Counted from the stretch's first letter, positions 44,137 to 53,165 are shown. The stretch is DNA of 64,000 nucleotides from Evansella caseinilytica (GCF_900107275.1 NZ_FNPI01000017.1:1-64000); one strand, 5' to 3'. The notes: a model not told the origin generated them from the letters alone. Translations and numbers: made by a program.

Positions 44137-44280
44137 TTAGTACCATGTACTCTGTAACATATTGCAGCTTTCTAGTCCTACAGAGTGCCTGGCACCCTCG
44201 GCAGCGGCGTAGTACAGACCGCCAGCTATAATAATCATGATAAAGCTGATAATCAATCCAATCATGAAACGCTTAAACAT
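44137..44280 (-). CDS. Small one-pass membrane protein with REP-derived tail
   Basis: 47 residues from an ATG with AAGGAGAG 7 nt upstream. Residues 1-27 are a basic start (MFKRF) and one hydrophobic membrane segment ending GGLYYAAAE; then GARHSVGLESCNMLQSTWY is encoded by a REP element, which also gives the stop codon. The good ribosome site and helix suggest a real small gene whose natural 3' end was replaced. I do not recognise the family. Confidence 0.55.
   Translation of the reverse strand: MFKRFMIGLIISFIMIIIAGGLYYAAAEGARHSVGLESCNMLQSTWY
44140..44196. repeat. REP element 10, decayed left arm, inside the small membrane gene
   Basis: Right arm TACAGAGTGCCTGGCACC is intact; the left arm is GTACCATGTACTCTGTA with several changes. 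Confidence 0.8.
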
Positions 44281-44398
44281 ACGTATTCTCTCCTTGTCCT
44301 CTCCCCGTTTTATACATTTTATGAGCCATTTGTTAATTTAGTAGTGCAATTTTTCAACATTTAATCTAGGGAGAAAGTTCGAACAAACATATAACATT

Positions 44399-44448
44399 GG
44401 TGCCAGGCACCTTGCGACGCTTTAAAGCGTCATAAGGTACCTGGCACC
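44399..44448. repeat. REP element 11 after phospholipase D gene
   Basis: GGTGCCAGGCACCTTGCGAC, centre GCTTTAAAGC, GTCATAAGGTACCTGGCACC. It ends 1 bp from the stop codon. Mixed subtype (CACCTT arms). Confidence 0.88.
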
Positions 44449-44449
44449 G

Positions 44450-45961
44450 TTACAACAAATGTTCAAAGAGGTAACTGAACAATGACAATATCCCAATCAT
44501 CAGCCGTTTCAGCATCGTTGCTTCACGTACTGTCACAGCTGCAACAGAATCTTCATCCGCATTCTCCGCTTCCAATTTTTCTAATTCCTCGTTCAAATAC
44601 GAATAGTCGTCAGCAACCTTCAAGCTTTGCCCCATTATATACTCGATTTCATTCTTCAAGTGTTCAGTAAATTCCGCACTATCAATAACGACCATCGATT
44701 CCGTGCTTAAAAAAGCACTGCGGGCATCCAAATTGAACGTTCCCACGGCACTTAAACGGTCATCTACCATTAACGTTTTTGCATGAAGCGAACCGGGACC
44801 ATGATATTCATATACATTGAGTCCCGCATCCACCATCGGTTTCCGGTGCCGCTTGTGTCCGGCATACGCGAAAACATTCGGCGTTGATCCCAGCGAATTT
44901 GTCAATACATTCACAGCTTCCGGCTGCACCGTCACACCCGCTTCATCCAATATCTCCATCATCTTTTTCGTCGGAATGATATATGGGCTCTGTACAAACA
45001 CGGACTCCGCCGCCGCCCCAGCCAGATTCGTCAGCTCGTACCAAACCCAAGGCTCTTTGTTAAATCGCTCCAACGGATTATGAATAAACGTGACATTGTT
45101 TGTCGGAAATGACTCAGCAACCCAATCAACAGAATGATCAAACATTTCCGGGTTCGCCTCTTCCAACTCCCCCAAAAATTGCTTTAATTCAAGTATTTTC
45201 GCTTCTCCTTTTCTCTGTTGCCCTGTTGAAAGCTTTGTCACCATGTGCTCGGAAAACTCGTGATTCCACACTTGATCATAATATGTTTTCATCTCAATAA
45301 TTGCACTGTCTCTATCAACAGCCGCTACTACATCCACATTCACAATCACGACATCGCGATCGTTAGTTGCCGCGTCACTGTCTTCTTTTACAAAATATTC
45401 ATCCCCAATATTCCTGCCTCCGATCATCGCCAAATTCTCATCAACGATGATCAACTTATCATGCAGGCGGTTGTTCCAGGTCCAAGGCCGCAGCAAATCT
45501 ATCGGTTCATAAATTTTCAGCTCGATATTCGGATGAAGATGCAGTGCATACGCCACATCTTTCAAATCGAATCTCATGTTGTGAAAAATGCCGTCCAGAA
45601 GAATCCGAACTTCTACGCCCCGCTCTGCCGCTTCGATGATACTGGAAAAAAAAATGTTTGCCGCCATGCCATCGTGGATGGAAAAGTAAGCAATATCGAG
45701 TGATTCCTCAGCATTTTCAATCAGGTTAATTCTGGCAAGACCGGACTCATATCTGCCCTCCAGCAGTGCCACGCGATCTTTGGAAACACTTTCCTCCCAA
45801 AAACGGTCGACTGCTTGCTGTTCCAAATAATCCGTTGCTGCCGGAGTCAGAAATCGAAAAACAACTACTCCGAATACAAATGCATATATGAGATACACTC
45901 CAAGGAGAATTGCTGCATATTTAAAACATTTTTTTGTAATTGCTGTAATGCGAATGATCAT
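44450..45961 (-). CDS. Phospholipase D / cardiolipin-synthase-like protein
   Basis: 503 residues. N-terminal membrane segment (about 14-38), then two PLD domains. HKD motif 1: RLHDKLIIVDENLAMIGGRN (near residue 165); HKD motif 2: SLHAKTLMVDDRLSAVGTFN (near residue 405). Both have His, Lys and Asp, so a phosphatidyl transferase or phospholipase active site is complete. Only one N-terminal membrane helix and a C-terminal hydrophobic tail distinguish it from ClsA, so the product may not be cardiolipin. Alone in its transcription unit. Confidence 0.85.
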   Translation of the reverse strand: MIIRITAITKKCFKYAAILLGVYLIYAFVFGVVVFRFLTPAATDYLEQQAVDRFWEESVSKDRVALLEGRYESGLARINLIENAEESLDIAYFSIHDGMAANIFFSSIIEAAERGVEVRILLDGIFHNMRFDLKDVAYALHLHPNIELKIYEPIDLLRPWTWNNRLHDKLIIVDENLAMIGGRNIGDEYFVKEDSDAATNDRDVVIVNVDVVAAVDRDSAIIEMKTYYDQVWNHEFSEHMVTKLSTGQQRKGEAKILELKQFLGELEEANPEMFDHSVDWVAESFPTNNVTFIHNPLERFNKEPWVWYELTNLAGAAAESVFVQSPYIIPTKKMMEILDEAGVTVQPEAVNVLTNSLGSTPNVFAYAGHKRHRKPMVDAGLNVYEYHGPGSLHAKTLMVDDRLSAVGTFNLDARSAFLSTESMVVIDSAEFTEHLKNEIEYIMGQSLKVADDYSYLNEELEKLEAENADEDSVAAVTVREATMLKRLMIGILSLFSYLFEHLL

Positions 45962-45976
45962 CGCCCCCTTTTTCTA

Positions 45977-46026
45977 GGTGTCAGGCACTCTGTATTGCTT
46001 TAAAGCAATACAGAGTGCCTGGCACC
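45977..46026. repeat. REP element 12 between cidB-like and phospholipase D genes
   Basis: GGTGTCAGGCACTCTGTATT, centre GCTTTAAAGC, AATACAGAGTGCCTGGCACC. Directly abuts the CidB stop codon. Confidence 0.9.
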
Positions 46027-46695
46027 TTAAAACCACATCGGAACGGCTATCGAAGTGAATACGGCTGCCAGCGCCATTGCTATGCCTGCTGCAGCACCTT
46101 GAAGCTCCCCTTCTCTGGCTATTTCCGCCGTTCCTATTCCATGGGAAATCGTGCCGATCGCCAATCCGCGGGAAACCGGATCGGTAATTTTTACCACATT
46201 TAAAAACCACGGCCCAACCATCGCACCAATCACTCCCGTCAACATGACAAAAGCGGCTGTAAGAGAAACGTCTCCATCAATTATACCAATAACTTCCACT
46301 GCAATTGGGACGGTTGCAGATTTCACTCCCAGTGCCGTAATTAGCTCGTGCGAAAGATGTAATATTCTCCCAAAAATAATCGAAACAGCAATCGTTGCCG
46401 TTGAACCAGCTACGATTCCGATGCTGACAGGAATTGCTAGTTTCCTGATCAGTTCCCTATTTTTATAAATCGGAACAGCGAGCGCCACCGTCGCGGGACC
46501 TAACAAATATGTCAGCAGTTCCTTAGCCGGCCCATATTGTTCATATGAAATGCCCGTTAACAGAAAAACACCAATAATTATCAGCGAACTTAAAAAAACT
46601 GGCGTGGTCAATGGAGACTTCCAGACCGTTGCCACCCGTCGTGAAAAAATATATGCTACGGCAGTAACAATCATGCTAAGCAGGGTGACGATCAT
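46027..46695 (-). CDS. CidB/LrgB family membrane protein
   Basis: About 222 residues from the ATG at 46695; a TTG at 46701 is an alternative. Polytopic membrane protein with several hydrophobic segments and the LrgB signature LGVKSATVPIAVEVIG and AIGTISHGIGTAEI. LrgB/CidB act with LrgA/CidA partners in holin-like control of murein hydrolases or in pyruvate/3-hydroxyacid transport. It overlaps the upstream cidA-like gene by 20 nt, so translation is coupled. Confidence 0.92.
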   Translation of the reverse strand: MIVTLLSMIVTAVAYIFSRRVATVWKSPLTTPVFLSSLIIIGVFLLTGISYEQYGPAKELLTYLLGPATVALAVPIYKNRELIRKLAIPVSIGIVAGSTATIAVSIIFGRILHLSHELITALGVKSATVPIAVEVIGIIDGDVSLTAAFVMLTGVIGAMVGPWFLNVVKITDPVSRGLAIGTISHGIGTAEIAREGELQGAAAGIAMALAAVFTSIAVPMWF

Positions 46696-47071
46696 GCTCA
46701 ACCGAACTCCTCTCTTTTTTTCCCCTTAACCCCTGAGTAATCCGGCCTGTCACGTACATACCTGTTAAAATACTGATTAAGATGATAATAAAAAACGATA
46801 GACCGTATCGGATAAACATCTCTCCCATTGTCATCAATCCCACAGCAAACGGAATGAAGAAAAAACCGAGATGCTTTATCAGCAGCCCCGCCCCTTTCTC
46901 TATAAATGACAATGGCAAAATGCGAGTCATTAACAATAATAGCAGGAGCAGCATGCCGACAACATTTCCCGGTACAGGAGCACCTGTTGCTTCCACTAGC
47001 AAATATCCGATTCTATTTAACAGCCACAGCAATGCTATCTGACATGTGACAATTGTGATATCCCGCATCAA
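46676..47071 (-). CDS. CidA/LrgA family holin-like protein
   Basis: 131 residues (ATG at 47068 more likely than TTG at 47071; AGGGGG upstream). Four membrane segments and the family core VPGNVVGMLLLLLLL and FFIPFAVGLM. The C-terminus is charged. Forms a two-gene unit with the CidB-like gene. Which of the Cid or Lrg types it is cannot be decided; no LysR (CidR) or LytST genes are beside it. Confidence 0.9.
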   Translation of the reverse strand: MMRDITIVTCQIALLWLLNRIGYLLVEATGAPVPGNVVGMLLLLLLLMTRILPLSFIEKGAGLLIKHLGFFFIPFAVGLMTMGEMFIRYGLSFFIIILISILTGMYVTGRITQGLRGKKERSSVEHDRHPA

Positions 47072-47588
47072 AACAAATGCCCCCTAAACAATCACCTTTT
47101 TTTGGTTTTGGAAGAGTTTGTTACTAACATCCCAGTTGTATTAACATTAACAGCCACCACAATGAGTCTGGCGTCACTTAGAATTGATGTGGTGGCTCAA
47201 CAAATCCAAGGAAATCATCATCTCCCACCTAAAATTCTAGTGAGTTTTGAGCTAGGTAACTTTTGACTAACGCTCGTTAAAAAGTCCAATTGAGTAAATT
47301 TTTGTAACGAACTTCCTTTACTTCTCAGCCGCTCACAAGGGATGAGTGAAAAACCAGGATGGGAGTCTTCATTATTCGTATGGAAAAAACAGTTTTCCTT
47401 TCAAAGATTGATAGCTTGAACAAACATGCAGCAATCCATACCCGATAGAACTCCACAACCTGTTCCCCGTTTCACACTTTCCAGTGAATCATATAAGGTG
47501 CCCATAAACATATGTATATCAAATAATGAATATCCCGCTCTCTCTATTAGCTTACGAACAATCTTTATTATAATACTTATAACGAAGC
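47072..47588. other. 517-bp gap with one hairpin
   Basis: No gene recognised. An inverted repeat AGCCACCACA (47152-47161) / TGTGGTGGCT (47188-47197) with 26-nt loop lies about 80 bp upstream of the CidA start and may be a regulator site or decayed terminator. Confidence 0.35.
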
Positions 47589-47638
47589 GGTGCCAGGCAC
47601 TCTGTAGTTCTTTACAGAACTGCAGAGTGCCTGGCACC
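47589..47638. repeat. REP element 13 after the histidine kinase gene
   Basis: GGTGCCAGGCACTCTGTAGT, centre TCTTTACAGA, ACTGCAGAGTGCCTGGCACC. No gap to the kinase stop codon. Confidence 0.9.
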
Positions 47639-49468
47639 TTACAATGCTTGTTTCCTTTGCATCTGCAACGGAAGGCTGATGCGGAACACGGTGCCCTCGT
47701 GCGAGGAAGACACTAAGCTGATATCACCGTGATGATTGTCAATGATCCGTTGTACAATTGTCAGCCCAAGGCCTGTTCCCGTTTCTTTCGACGTTAAAAA
47801 CGGATCAAAAATCGTACGTTGCAGCTCCTTCGGAATGCCGCTTCCGCTGTCCTTGACAAATATATGATAGGATCTGTTTGCCACCTTCGACGAAATCGTA
47901 ATCTTCCCGCTGCTTCCCATTGCGTCAATACTGTTACGGATTAAATTATAAAATACTTGCTTCATCTGCTTGACATCCATCGTCAGCAGTTCCTTAGTCA
48001 AATCAATCTGAAAATCTATATTCTCATTTGCATGACTCTCATTGATCAACGGCAGAATGTCATCGATGACTTCCTGTAAATATGTCTCGCGAAATTGCGG
48101 TGCACTCGGCTTTGACAAAAGCAACATTTCTTCGATAATCGCATTGATCCGCTCCAGTTCCTTTGTCAGCAGCGGCATATGGAACCTGTTTCGCTCCTCG
48201 GCAGTAAGCGATTGATTCATCAACGACAGAAAGCCGTCAATAACCGCCAGTGGATTGCGGATTTCATGGGCCGCCCCGGCAGCCAGCTCGCCAACAAGCG
48301 CCAATTTTTCCGACTGATGCATCCGTTTTTCCAATTTTTCCGTATCTGTAATATCAATGAAATAAAAGATTCGGCCAATCGGTTTCTTTTGCTGGTCAAA
48401 CAACTTAGATTGCGATACTAGCAAAGAATATTTTTCATCCCTTATCTCAAAAATCACTTTGGCATTTTGCACGATTCGTTTTGAGCGAAAGATATTCCAA
48501 AAGTCCTGATTATCTTTCCTGCCGCCAATATGTTTTTCACAAAAATGAAAGCTCTCCTCTTCGTATCCAAGGAGCAACTTCGCCGTACGATTCAGCGAGC
48601 CTTCCGAAGACCGTTCATCAACGGTAATAATTCCCACAGGCAAGGAATTTAAGATTTGCTCCCGGTAAATTTTATCCGTCATAATTGTCTCAAAGGATTC
48701 TTTTAACCGCTGCGACATCTGGTTAATCGACTTTGTTAAATGCTGCAATTCCACCTGCCCTGTATCGCTGACAGCCAATCCGTATTGACCATTGGCTATC
48801 CGGTCGACCTTTTCCACCATTTTTTCCAACGGTCTCGTTAAGCCGGCGCTAATATGGTAAGAAAAAATAATGCCGATGATAATTGCTCCTGATGAAAAAA
48901 TCACAAGAAACAGCAATGATTTTTTTATTATATTTGAAAAGTTTCCGAAGTCCGTTTCTAATTTTGAAAAAACCGCCTGTTTTTCCTGAACTAATTGTTC
49001 CTGCAGTTGATGCAAATGCGGCAAATAATTATCCGTCAGGAAGACAGCCGCCGATTCAAAGCTTTGAAATTTTAGCAGCCCGCCAACATTGTTGGTAATT
49101 TTGAAGTCTAGCAAATCCATCTCGGCTTTTAACTGCTTCAATGATTCCGGAAGCGGTCCGGCCATTTCATCATACTGCGCTGCGGAATCATCCCTGAATG
49201 ACTCATATAATTCAACAAACTCACAGCAAAAATCTTTTTTTAAGCCGTTTTCGACAACGATGAATTCCTTCATGCCAAGCTCTTTTTCCCAATTGGAAAT
49301 CCACATAAGCTCAGGAATATTGTCATATTTCACCTCGGTGCTGATGCCGTTGACCTGTTCGATGGAATCGATAAGAATGAGGGAAAAGCTGGTTAGAATA
49401 AGCGTGATCAAAAGGAGGACACACATGATTTTACTGCGAAATGTCATTTTCTTAAATAACCCTTTCAT
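47639..49468 (-). CDS. Membrane sensor histidine kinase (HAMP-PAS-HisKA-HATPase)
   Basis: About 609 residues from the ATG at 49468 (AGGAG 8 nt upstream). Two membrane helices (about 13-33 and 180-203) enclose an external helical sensor domain; then HAMP, a PAS domain, HisKA with the phospho-acceptor His in AGAAHEIRNPLAVIDGFL, and HATPase with NLIRNSIDAMG, DSGSGIPKEL and GTGLGLTIV. No response regulator is adjacent, as for the sporulation kinases KinA-E. It is 34 nt behind the BMP-like gene, so they are probably co-expressed, and that protein may be its ligand-sensing partner. Confidence 0.9.
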   Translation of the reverse strand: MKGLFKKMTFRSKIMCVLLLITLILTSFSLILIDSIEQVNGISTEVKYDNIPELMWISNWEKELGMKEFIVVENGLKKDFCCEFVELYESFRDDSAAQYDEMAGPLPESLKQLKAEMDLLDFKITNNVGGLLKFQSFESAAVFLTDNYLPHLHQLQEQLVQEKQAVFSKLETDFGNFSNIIKKSLLFLVIFSSGAIIIGIIFSYHISAGLTRPLEKMVEKVDRIANGQYGLAVSDTGQVELQHLTKSINQMSQRLKESFETIMTDKIYREQILNSLPVGIITVDERSSEGSLNRTAKLLLGYEEESFHFCEKHIGGRKDNQDFWNIFRSKRIVQNAKVIFEIRDEKYSLLVSQSKLFDQQKKPIGRIFYFIDITDTEKLEKRMHQSEKLALVGELAAGAAHEIRNPLAVIDGFLSLMNQSLTAEERNRFHMPLLTKELERINAIIEEMLLLSKPSAPQFRETYLQEVIDDILPLINESHANENIDFQIDLTKELLTMDVKQMKQVFYNLIRNSIDAMGSSGKITISSKVANRSYHIFVKDSGSGIPKELQRTIFDPFLTSKETGTGLGLTIVQRIIDNHHGDISLVSSSHEGTVFRISLPLQMQRKQAL

Positions 49469-49502
49469 CAATCAAGCTCCTTTCGTTTCTTTCATGCTCG
49501 CG

Positions 49503-50498
49503 CTAAAAATGCAATTCTCCCCGGAAAAACTTGTCCATTTCCTCTTGAATCCAATCGATTTCCTTTTGAGAAAACATCGGGCCGAACGGGGCAAGTTTAT
49601 AAACTCCGTGCTTTTCAGTCAATATAATTTTTCCAGCCGGAATTCCTTCATCACCGAAAAAATCATCCATGATCGCAACATATGCCTGGGAAACGTCATT
49701 CATCACGCTCGTCAACACAATGTCGGCAGCCATGTATGACTGGTCATCAAGATAGCCAATAACATACATATCATGAGATTTGGCAAATTCGATGACGTCC
49801 GGATTATAAGCATTCCCTTTTGAGTATACTACATCGACACCTTCCTGGAGCATTTCTTCCATTAATTTCACAGCTTTTTTGCTGTCATCTCGGCTTCCTA
49901 CATATTTAAAAATAAATTCCGCCTCCGGTTTGTAGTGCTTCAATCCGATCTCGAATTGCGGATTCCTTTCCCGGCCGTCAATGGCATCAAGAAGTCCGAT
50001 TTTATTACTTTTCGTTTTAAGCGAGGCAGCCAATGCCGCAAAATATTCGATATCGCCTTGTTCAAATGTATACACGGACTGGTTTGGATGTTTGGCCGTG
50101 CCGTGGATAGTGACGAAATGGATGTCAGGATAGGAAGGAGCAAGGGAAGTAAAAAGATCCGAGAACTCTCTTCCATGACCGATAATCACCTTTGTGTCAT
50201 TACTCACCGCTTCCAAACAAGTGTCTTTCATTTTTTTCTCTGTGTTAATCAGGCTGTAGAACGTGACATTTACCGGAAATTTCTCTTCCATTTTCAATTG
50301 ACCTTTATATGCGAGGCTGCCCCAGCTTTGGTCAACGACATCGTCGGAAGTGATGATTGCAACGTTTATTTTATCATTGGAGGTTTTAGTAGAATTCTGT
50401 AAAATACCGGTTGTTTTAAAAATGATTGTAGCCATAAATATTAATGCAACAATCATCGTCCCAATTAAAATCCATCTCAGTTGTGCCGATTGCTGCAT
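49503..50498 (-). CDS. Membrane-anchored BMP/PnrA-family binding protein (Med-like)
   Basis: 331 residues from an ATG with AGAGGAG upstream. An N-terminal membrane anchor (about 10-32) without a lipobox Cys, followed by a BMP-family periplasmic-binding fold: VAIITSDDVVDQSWGSLAY, IIGHGREFSDLF, IGLLDAIDGRERNPQFEIGL, GVDVVYSKGNAYNPDVIEFA. BMP proteins bind nucleosides as ABC-importer subunits, but no permease or ATPase gene is near. Known exception: B. subtilis Med, a membrane BMP protein that activates comK. Here the pairing with a histidine kinase suggests ligand sensing rather than transport. Confidence 0.82.
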   Translation of the reverse strand: MQQSAQLRWILIGTMIVALIFMATIIFKTTGILQNSTKTSNDKINVAIITSDDVVDQSWGSLAYKGQLKMEEKFPVNVTFYSLINTEKKMKDTCLEAVSNDTKVIIGHGREFSDLFTSLAPSYPDIHFVTIHGTAKHPNQSVYTFEQGDIEYFAALAASLKTKSNKIGLLDAIDGRERNPQFEIGLKHYKPEAEFIFKYVGSRDDSKKAVKLMEEMLQEGVDVVYSKGNAYNPDVIEFAKSHDMYVIGYLDDQSYMAADIVLTSVMNDVSQAYVAIMDDFFGDEGIPAGKIILTEKHGVYKLAPFGPMFSQKEIDWIQEEMDKFFRGELHF

Positions 50499-50606
50499 TG
50501 TCGATTCTCCTCTACTTTCTTCGATTCGTGCTTTCTATGTCTATTCTACTGAAATTTTAGACAAAAATCTACATGATTCTGAGGATGTTCTACCTAATTC
50601 GACATA

Positions 50607-50656
50607 GGTGCCAGGCACTCTGTGGTGCTTTACAGCACCCCAGAGTGCCTGGCACC
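50607..50656. repeat. REP element 14
   Basis: GGTGCCAGGCACTCTGTGGT, centre GCTTTACAGC, ACCCCAGAGTGCCTGGCACC. Between the BMP-like gene start and the pgcA terminator. Confidence 0.9.
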
Positions 50657-50669
50657 TCTTATTTATAAA

Positions 50670-50710
50670 GAAGAGCCATGAATCCTTCCCATCATGATCC
50701 ATGGCTTTCT
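50670..50710 (-). terminator. pgcA terminator
   Basis: On the minus strand AGCCATG... (50706-50700) pairs with CATGGCT (50680-50674), extended by flanking weak pairs, followed by CTTCTTT. It begins 6 nt past the stop codon. Confidence 0.6.
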
Positions 50711-50715
50711 AGTTT

Positions 50716-52452
50716 TTATTTCACCAATGCGTTAACTCGTTCCATAAAATTTGTTTTCAGCGTTTCCAAAAGCCGCTCACTTTCCGCCTTGGAGTTTCCA
50801 CGGACTCCAAAATAAAACTTAATTTTCGGCTCTGTTCCCGAAGGGCGCAATGCCACCCAAGCCTCTCCCGTTAATTTAAACTTCAGTACATTCGAGGTTG
50901 GCAGGGCTATCGCCGCAGAGGTTTTCGTTTCAAAATTTGTGCTTGTTTTTATTTTATAGTCTTCAAGAATAACAACTTTCACATTCCCGAAAGTCGCCGG
51001 TGGTTCCGAGCGAAAATCGTTCATGATTTTTTCTATCTGCTCTACGCCGGCAATTCCCTTAAGCGTCATTGATACAAGATCTTCTTTATAGTAACCGACC
51101 TTTTCGAAAAGATCATTTAGTCCATCCAGTAAGGTTTTCCCTTTTGCTTTGTAATATGCCGCAGCTTCAGCCGCCAGCAAGCATGACTGCACCGCGTCTT
51201 TATCTCTTACAAAATCACCGATCAAGTAACCATAGCTTTCTTCATATCCAAACAAAAACTTACGTTCATCGGACTCAAATTCCTTGATTTTTTCACCGAT
51301 AAATTTAAACCCGGTAAGCGTATCCATCGTTTCAAGTCCATGTTCTTCCGCCAGCTTACGACCCATTTCCGACGTTACGATTGTTTTGATGACTTTATAT
51401 GCTGGATCCAGTTCACCTTTTGCCTTTTTCTGCTCCAGCAAGTAATTTAAGAGAAGTGCTCCAACTTGGTTGCCAGTCAACACCTGATAGTTTCCCGCTT
51501 GATTTTTCACCGCAATACCGACGCGATCCGCATCCGGATCTGTTCCGATGAGAATATCCGCATCCAGTTTTTCACCATATTCCATCGCCAATGTGAAAGC
51601 CTCGTGCTCTTCCGGATTAGGAGACTTCACCGTTGAAAAATCAGGGTCCGGCAGCTCCTGTTCCTTGACAACCGTTACATTTTTAAAACCCATCCGCTTT
51701 AAACCTTCTCGAACCGGACGATTCGCAGTCCCATGAAGCGGAGTAAAAACAATTTTCAGGTCGTCCTTCATTTTGTCAATGACTGCTTGGTTTTCCACGA
51801 GCGTTAGCAGCTGGCTGTAATAAGCTTCATCCACTTGTTCGTCGATGTATGTTAGCAAACCTGCTTTAACGAGTTCCGCCTCTTCCTTTACGTTGACTTC
51901 CAGCTCATTTTCCACTTGATTTGCATAAGAAATGATTTTCTCCGCCATTTCCGGTGGTACCTGTCCCCCGTCCGGACCATATACTTTATAGCCGTTATAT
52001 TCTGGCGGGTTATGGCTTGCCGTCATCACAATCCCTGCAAAAGCGTGCAAATATCTTACTGCAAAGGATAATTCCGGAGTCGGACGCAGGCTGGTAAACA
52101 AATACGTTTTTATGCCGTGAAAGCCTAGGGTTTTCGCGGCTTCCAGGCTGAACTCCGGCGACATACGTCTTGAATCATACGCGATAGCAACGCCGCGGTT
52201 CACCGCTTCTACTCCTTGGGCTTTAATATATTGTGCCAAACCTTCCGTTGCCTTTCTCACCGTATAAATGTTCATGCGGTTTGTACCGGCACCAAGCTCC
52301 CCACGCAAGCCTCCGGTACCAAATTCAAGATTTTTGTAAAACGCATCCTCCAATGTAGTCTCATTGGTTTTTAATTGTTCTAATTCTTCCTTATACTCGT
52401 TAATCAACAGCGGGAACTGCACCCATTTTTCGTAGTTTGTTTTCCAGCTCAC
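50716..52452 (-). CDS. pgcA: Phosphoglucomutase / phosphomannomutase
   Basis: 578 residues, matching B. subtilis PgcA. It interconverts glucose-6-phosphate and glucose-1-phosphate, the precursor of UDP-glucose for glycolipids and teichoic acids. Seen: FGTGGLRGELGAGTNRMN near the N-terminus, phospho-Ser loop TASHNPPEYNGYKVYG, metal loop GTDPDADRVG, sugar loop FGYEESYGYL and phosphate loop LRPSGTEPKIKFYF. It starts at GTG; an out-of-frame ATG lies close to the AAGGAG site. Useful supplier of activated glucose to the glycosyltransferases of the surface cluster. Confidence 0.96.
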   Translation of the reverse strand: MSWKTNYEKWVQFPLLINEYKEELEQLKTNETTLEDAFYKNLEFGTGGLRGELGAGTNRMNIYTVRKATEGLAQYIKAQGVEAVNRGVAIAYDSRRMSPEFSLEAAKTLGFHGIKTYLFTSLRPTPELSFAVRYLHAFAGIVMTASHNPPEYNGYKVYGPDGGQVPPEMAEKIISYANQVENELEVNVKEEAELVKAGLLTYIDEQVDEAYYSQLLTLVENQAVIDKMKDDLKIVFTPLHGTANRPVREGLKRMGFKNVTVVKEQELPDPDFSTVKSPNPEEHEAFTLAMEYGEKLDADILIGTDPDADRVGIAVKNQAGNYQVLTGNQVGALLLNYLLEQKKAKGELDPAYKVIKTIVTSEMGRKLAEEHGLETMDTLTGFKFIGEKIKEFESDERKFLFGYEESYGYLIGDFVRDKDAVQSCLLAAEAAAYYKAKGKTLLDGLNDLFEKVGYYKEDLVSMTLKGIAGVEQIEKIMNDFRSEPPATFGNVKVVILEDYKIKTSTNFETKTSAAIALPTSNVLKFKLTGEAWVALRPSGTEPKIKFYFGVRGNSKAESERLLETLKTNFMERVNALVK

Positions 52453-52521
52453 TTGTTTTCATTACTCCTTTATGTAGAAAGTTTGAAAATAGCTAACCTT
52501 ATTTTAACATAAAAAATGAAA

Positions 52522-52571
52522 GGTGCCAGGCACTCTGTCACACTTTACAGAACTACAGAGTGCCTGGCACC
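52522..52571. repeat. REP element 15
   Basis: GGTGCCAGGCACTCTGTCAC, centre ACTTTACAGA, ACTACAGAGTGCCTGGCACC. It is 4 bp from the stop codon of the remnant gene at 52576. Confidence 0.9.
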
Positions 52572-52575
52572 TAAA

Positions 52576-52900
52576 TTAAAACATAATTTTGGTAATAAAA
52601 ATAATAATGAAAAGCCACAAGGGAATGCTCAAAATAGTCGCCCAAATCAGCCCTTTAAAGAAGCTTCCATCCTGATGGTTCACGCTTACCAAACCCCATT
52701 CTATTTCATTCATAAAAATATTGTATTGCAAATGGTAATAATCCGACTCATTTTTATGAAATGTTGATACCGTACAAATTTGCTTCCAATCAGGCGAAGC
52801 ATACTGCAATTGATAAGTTCGAAAAATCGTCACACTTAACGTTTGAACAAATAAAGTTTCCTTTTTATCACTTAAGTATTGGTTTAATTCAAAAAAAATA
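52576..52900 (-). pseudogene. 3' part of a small membrane protein gene, 5' end replaced by repeats
   Basis: About 105 codons reading ELNQYLSDKKETLFVQTL ... NEIEWGLVSVNHQDGSFFKG and a C-terminal membrane helix (LIWATILSIPLWLFIIIFI). It looks like real protein, but no start codon exists until an internal Met. Upstream in frame is REP element 16, then the GATGTTCAAAAAGTC-type repeat, so an uninterrupted frame of 153 codons exists only by running through both repeats. Probably a truncated gene. Family unknown. Confidence 0.5.
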
Positions 52901-52904
52901 AACA

Positions 52905-52954
52905 GGTGCCAGGCACTCTGCAGGACTTTAAAGTCCTGCAGAGTGCCTGGCACC
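52905..52954. repeat. REP element 16, most perfect copy
   Basis: GGTGCCAGGCACTCTGCAGG, ACTTTAAAGT, CCTGCAGAGTGCCTGGCACC: a fully symmetric 50-bp palindrome. It lies in frame within the open frame of the remnant gene. Confidence 0.92.
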
Positions 52955-52977
52955 TTTGCCGAAAACTCTATATTATG

Positions 52978-53100
52978 GATGTTCAAAAAGTCTGAAAAAT
53001 AAACCCTCGCGAATCTCTTTGTTGCGTTGTCTCTCAACCGCTCAACCTGCCGCGCCTTGATTATCTTGCCGCTGTTACGTCCTCCTTGTCAACAGACACT
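52978..53100 (-). repeat. Possible short dispersed repeat beside the remnant gene
   Basis: GGATGTTCAAAAAGTC at one end and ACGTCCTCCTTGTCAAC at the other form weak inverted termini. Part resembles the stretch at 29003-29060, and the TTGCCGCTGyTAyGTyC block recurs at about 62190-62210. Judged from sequence pattern only. Confidence 0.35.
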
Positions 53101-53165
53101 TAACGATTTATTAAAAAACTCGGAACCATTTCTTTTTACAGTTTCACTTTAATACGTTAATTATG

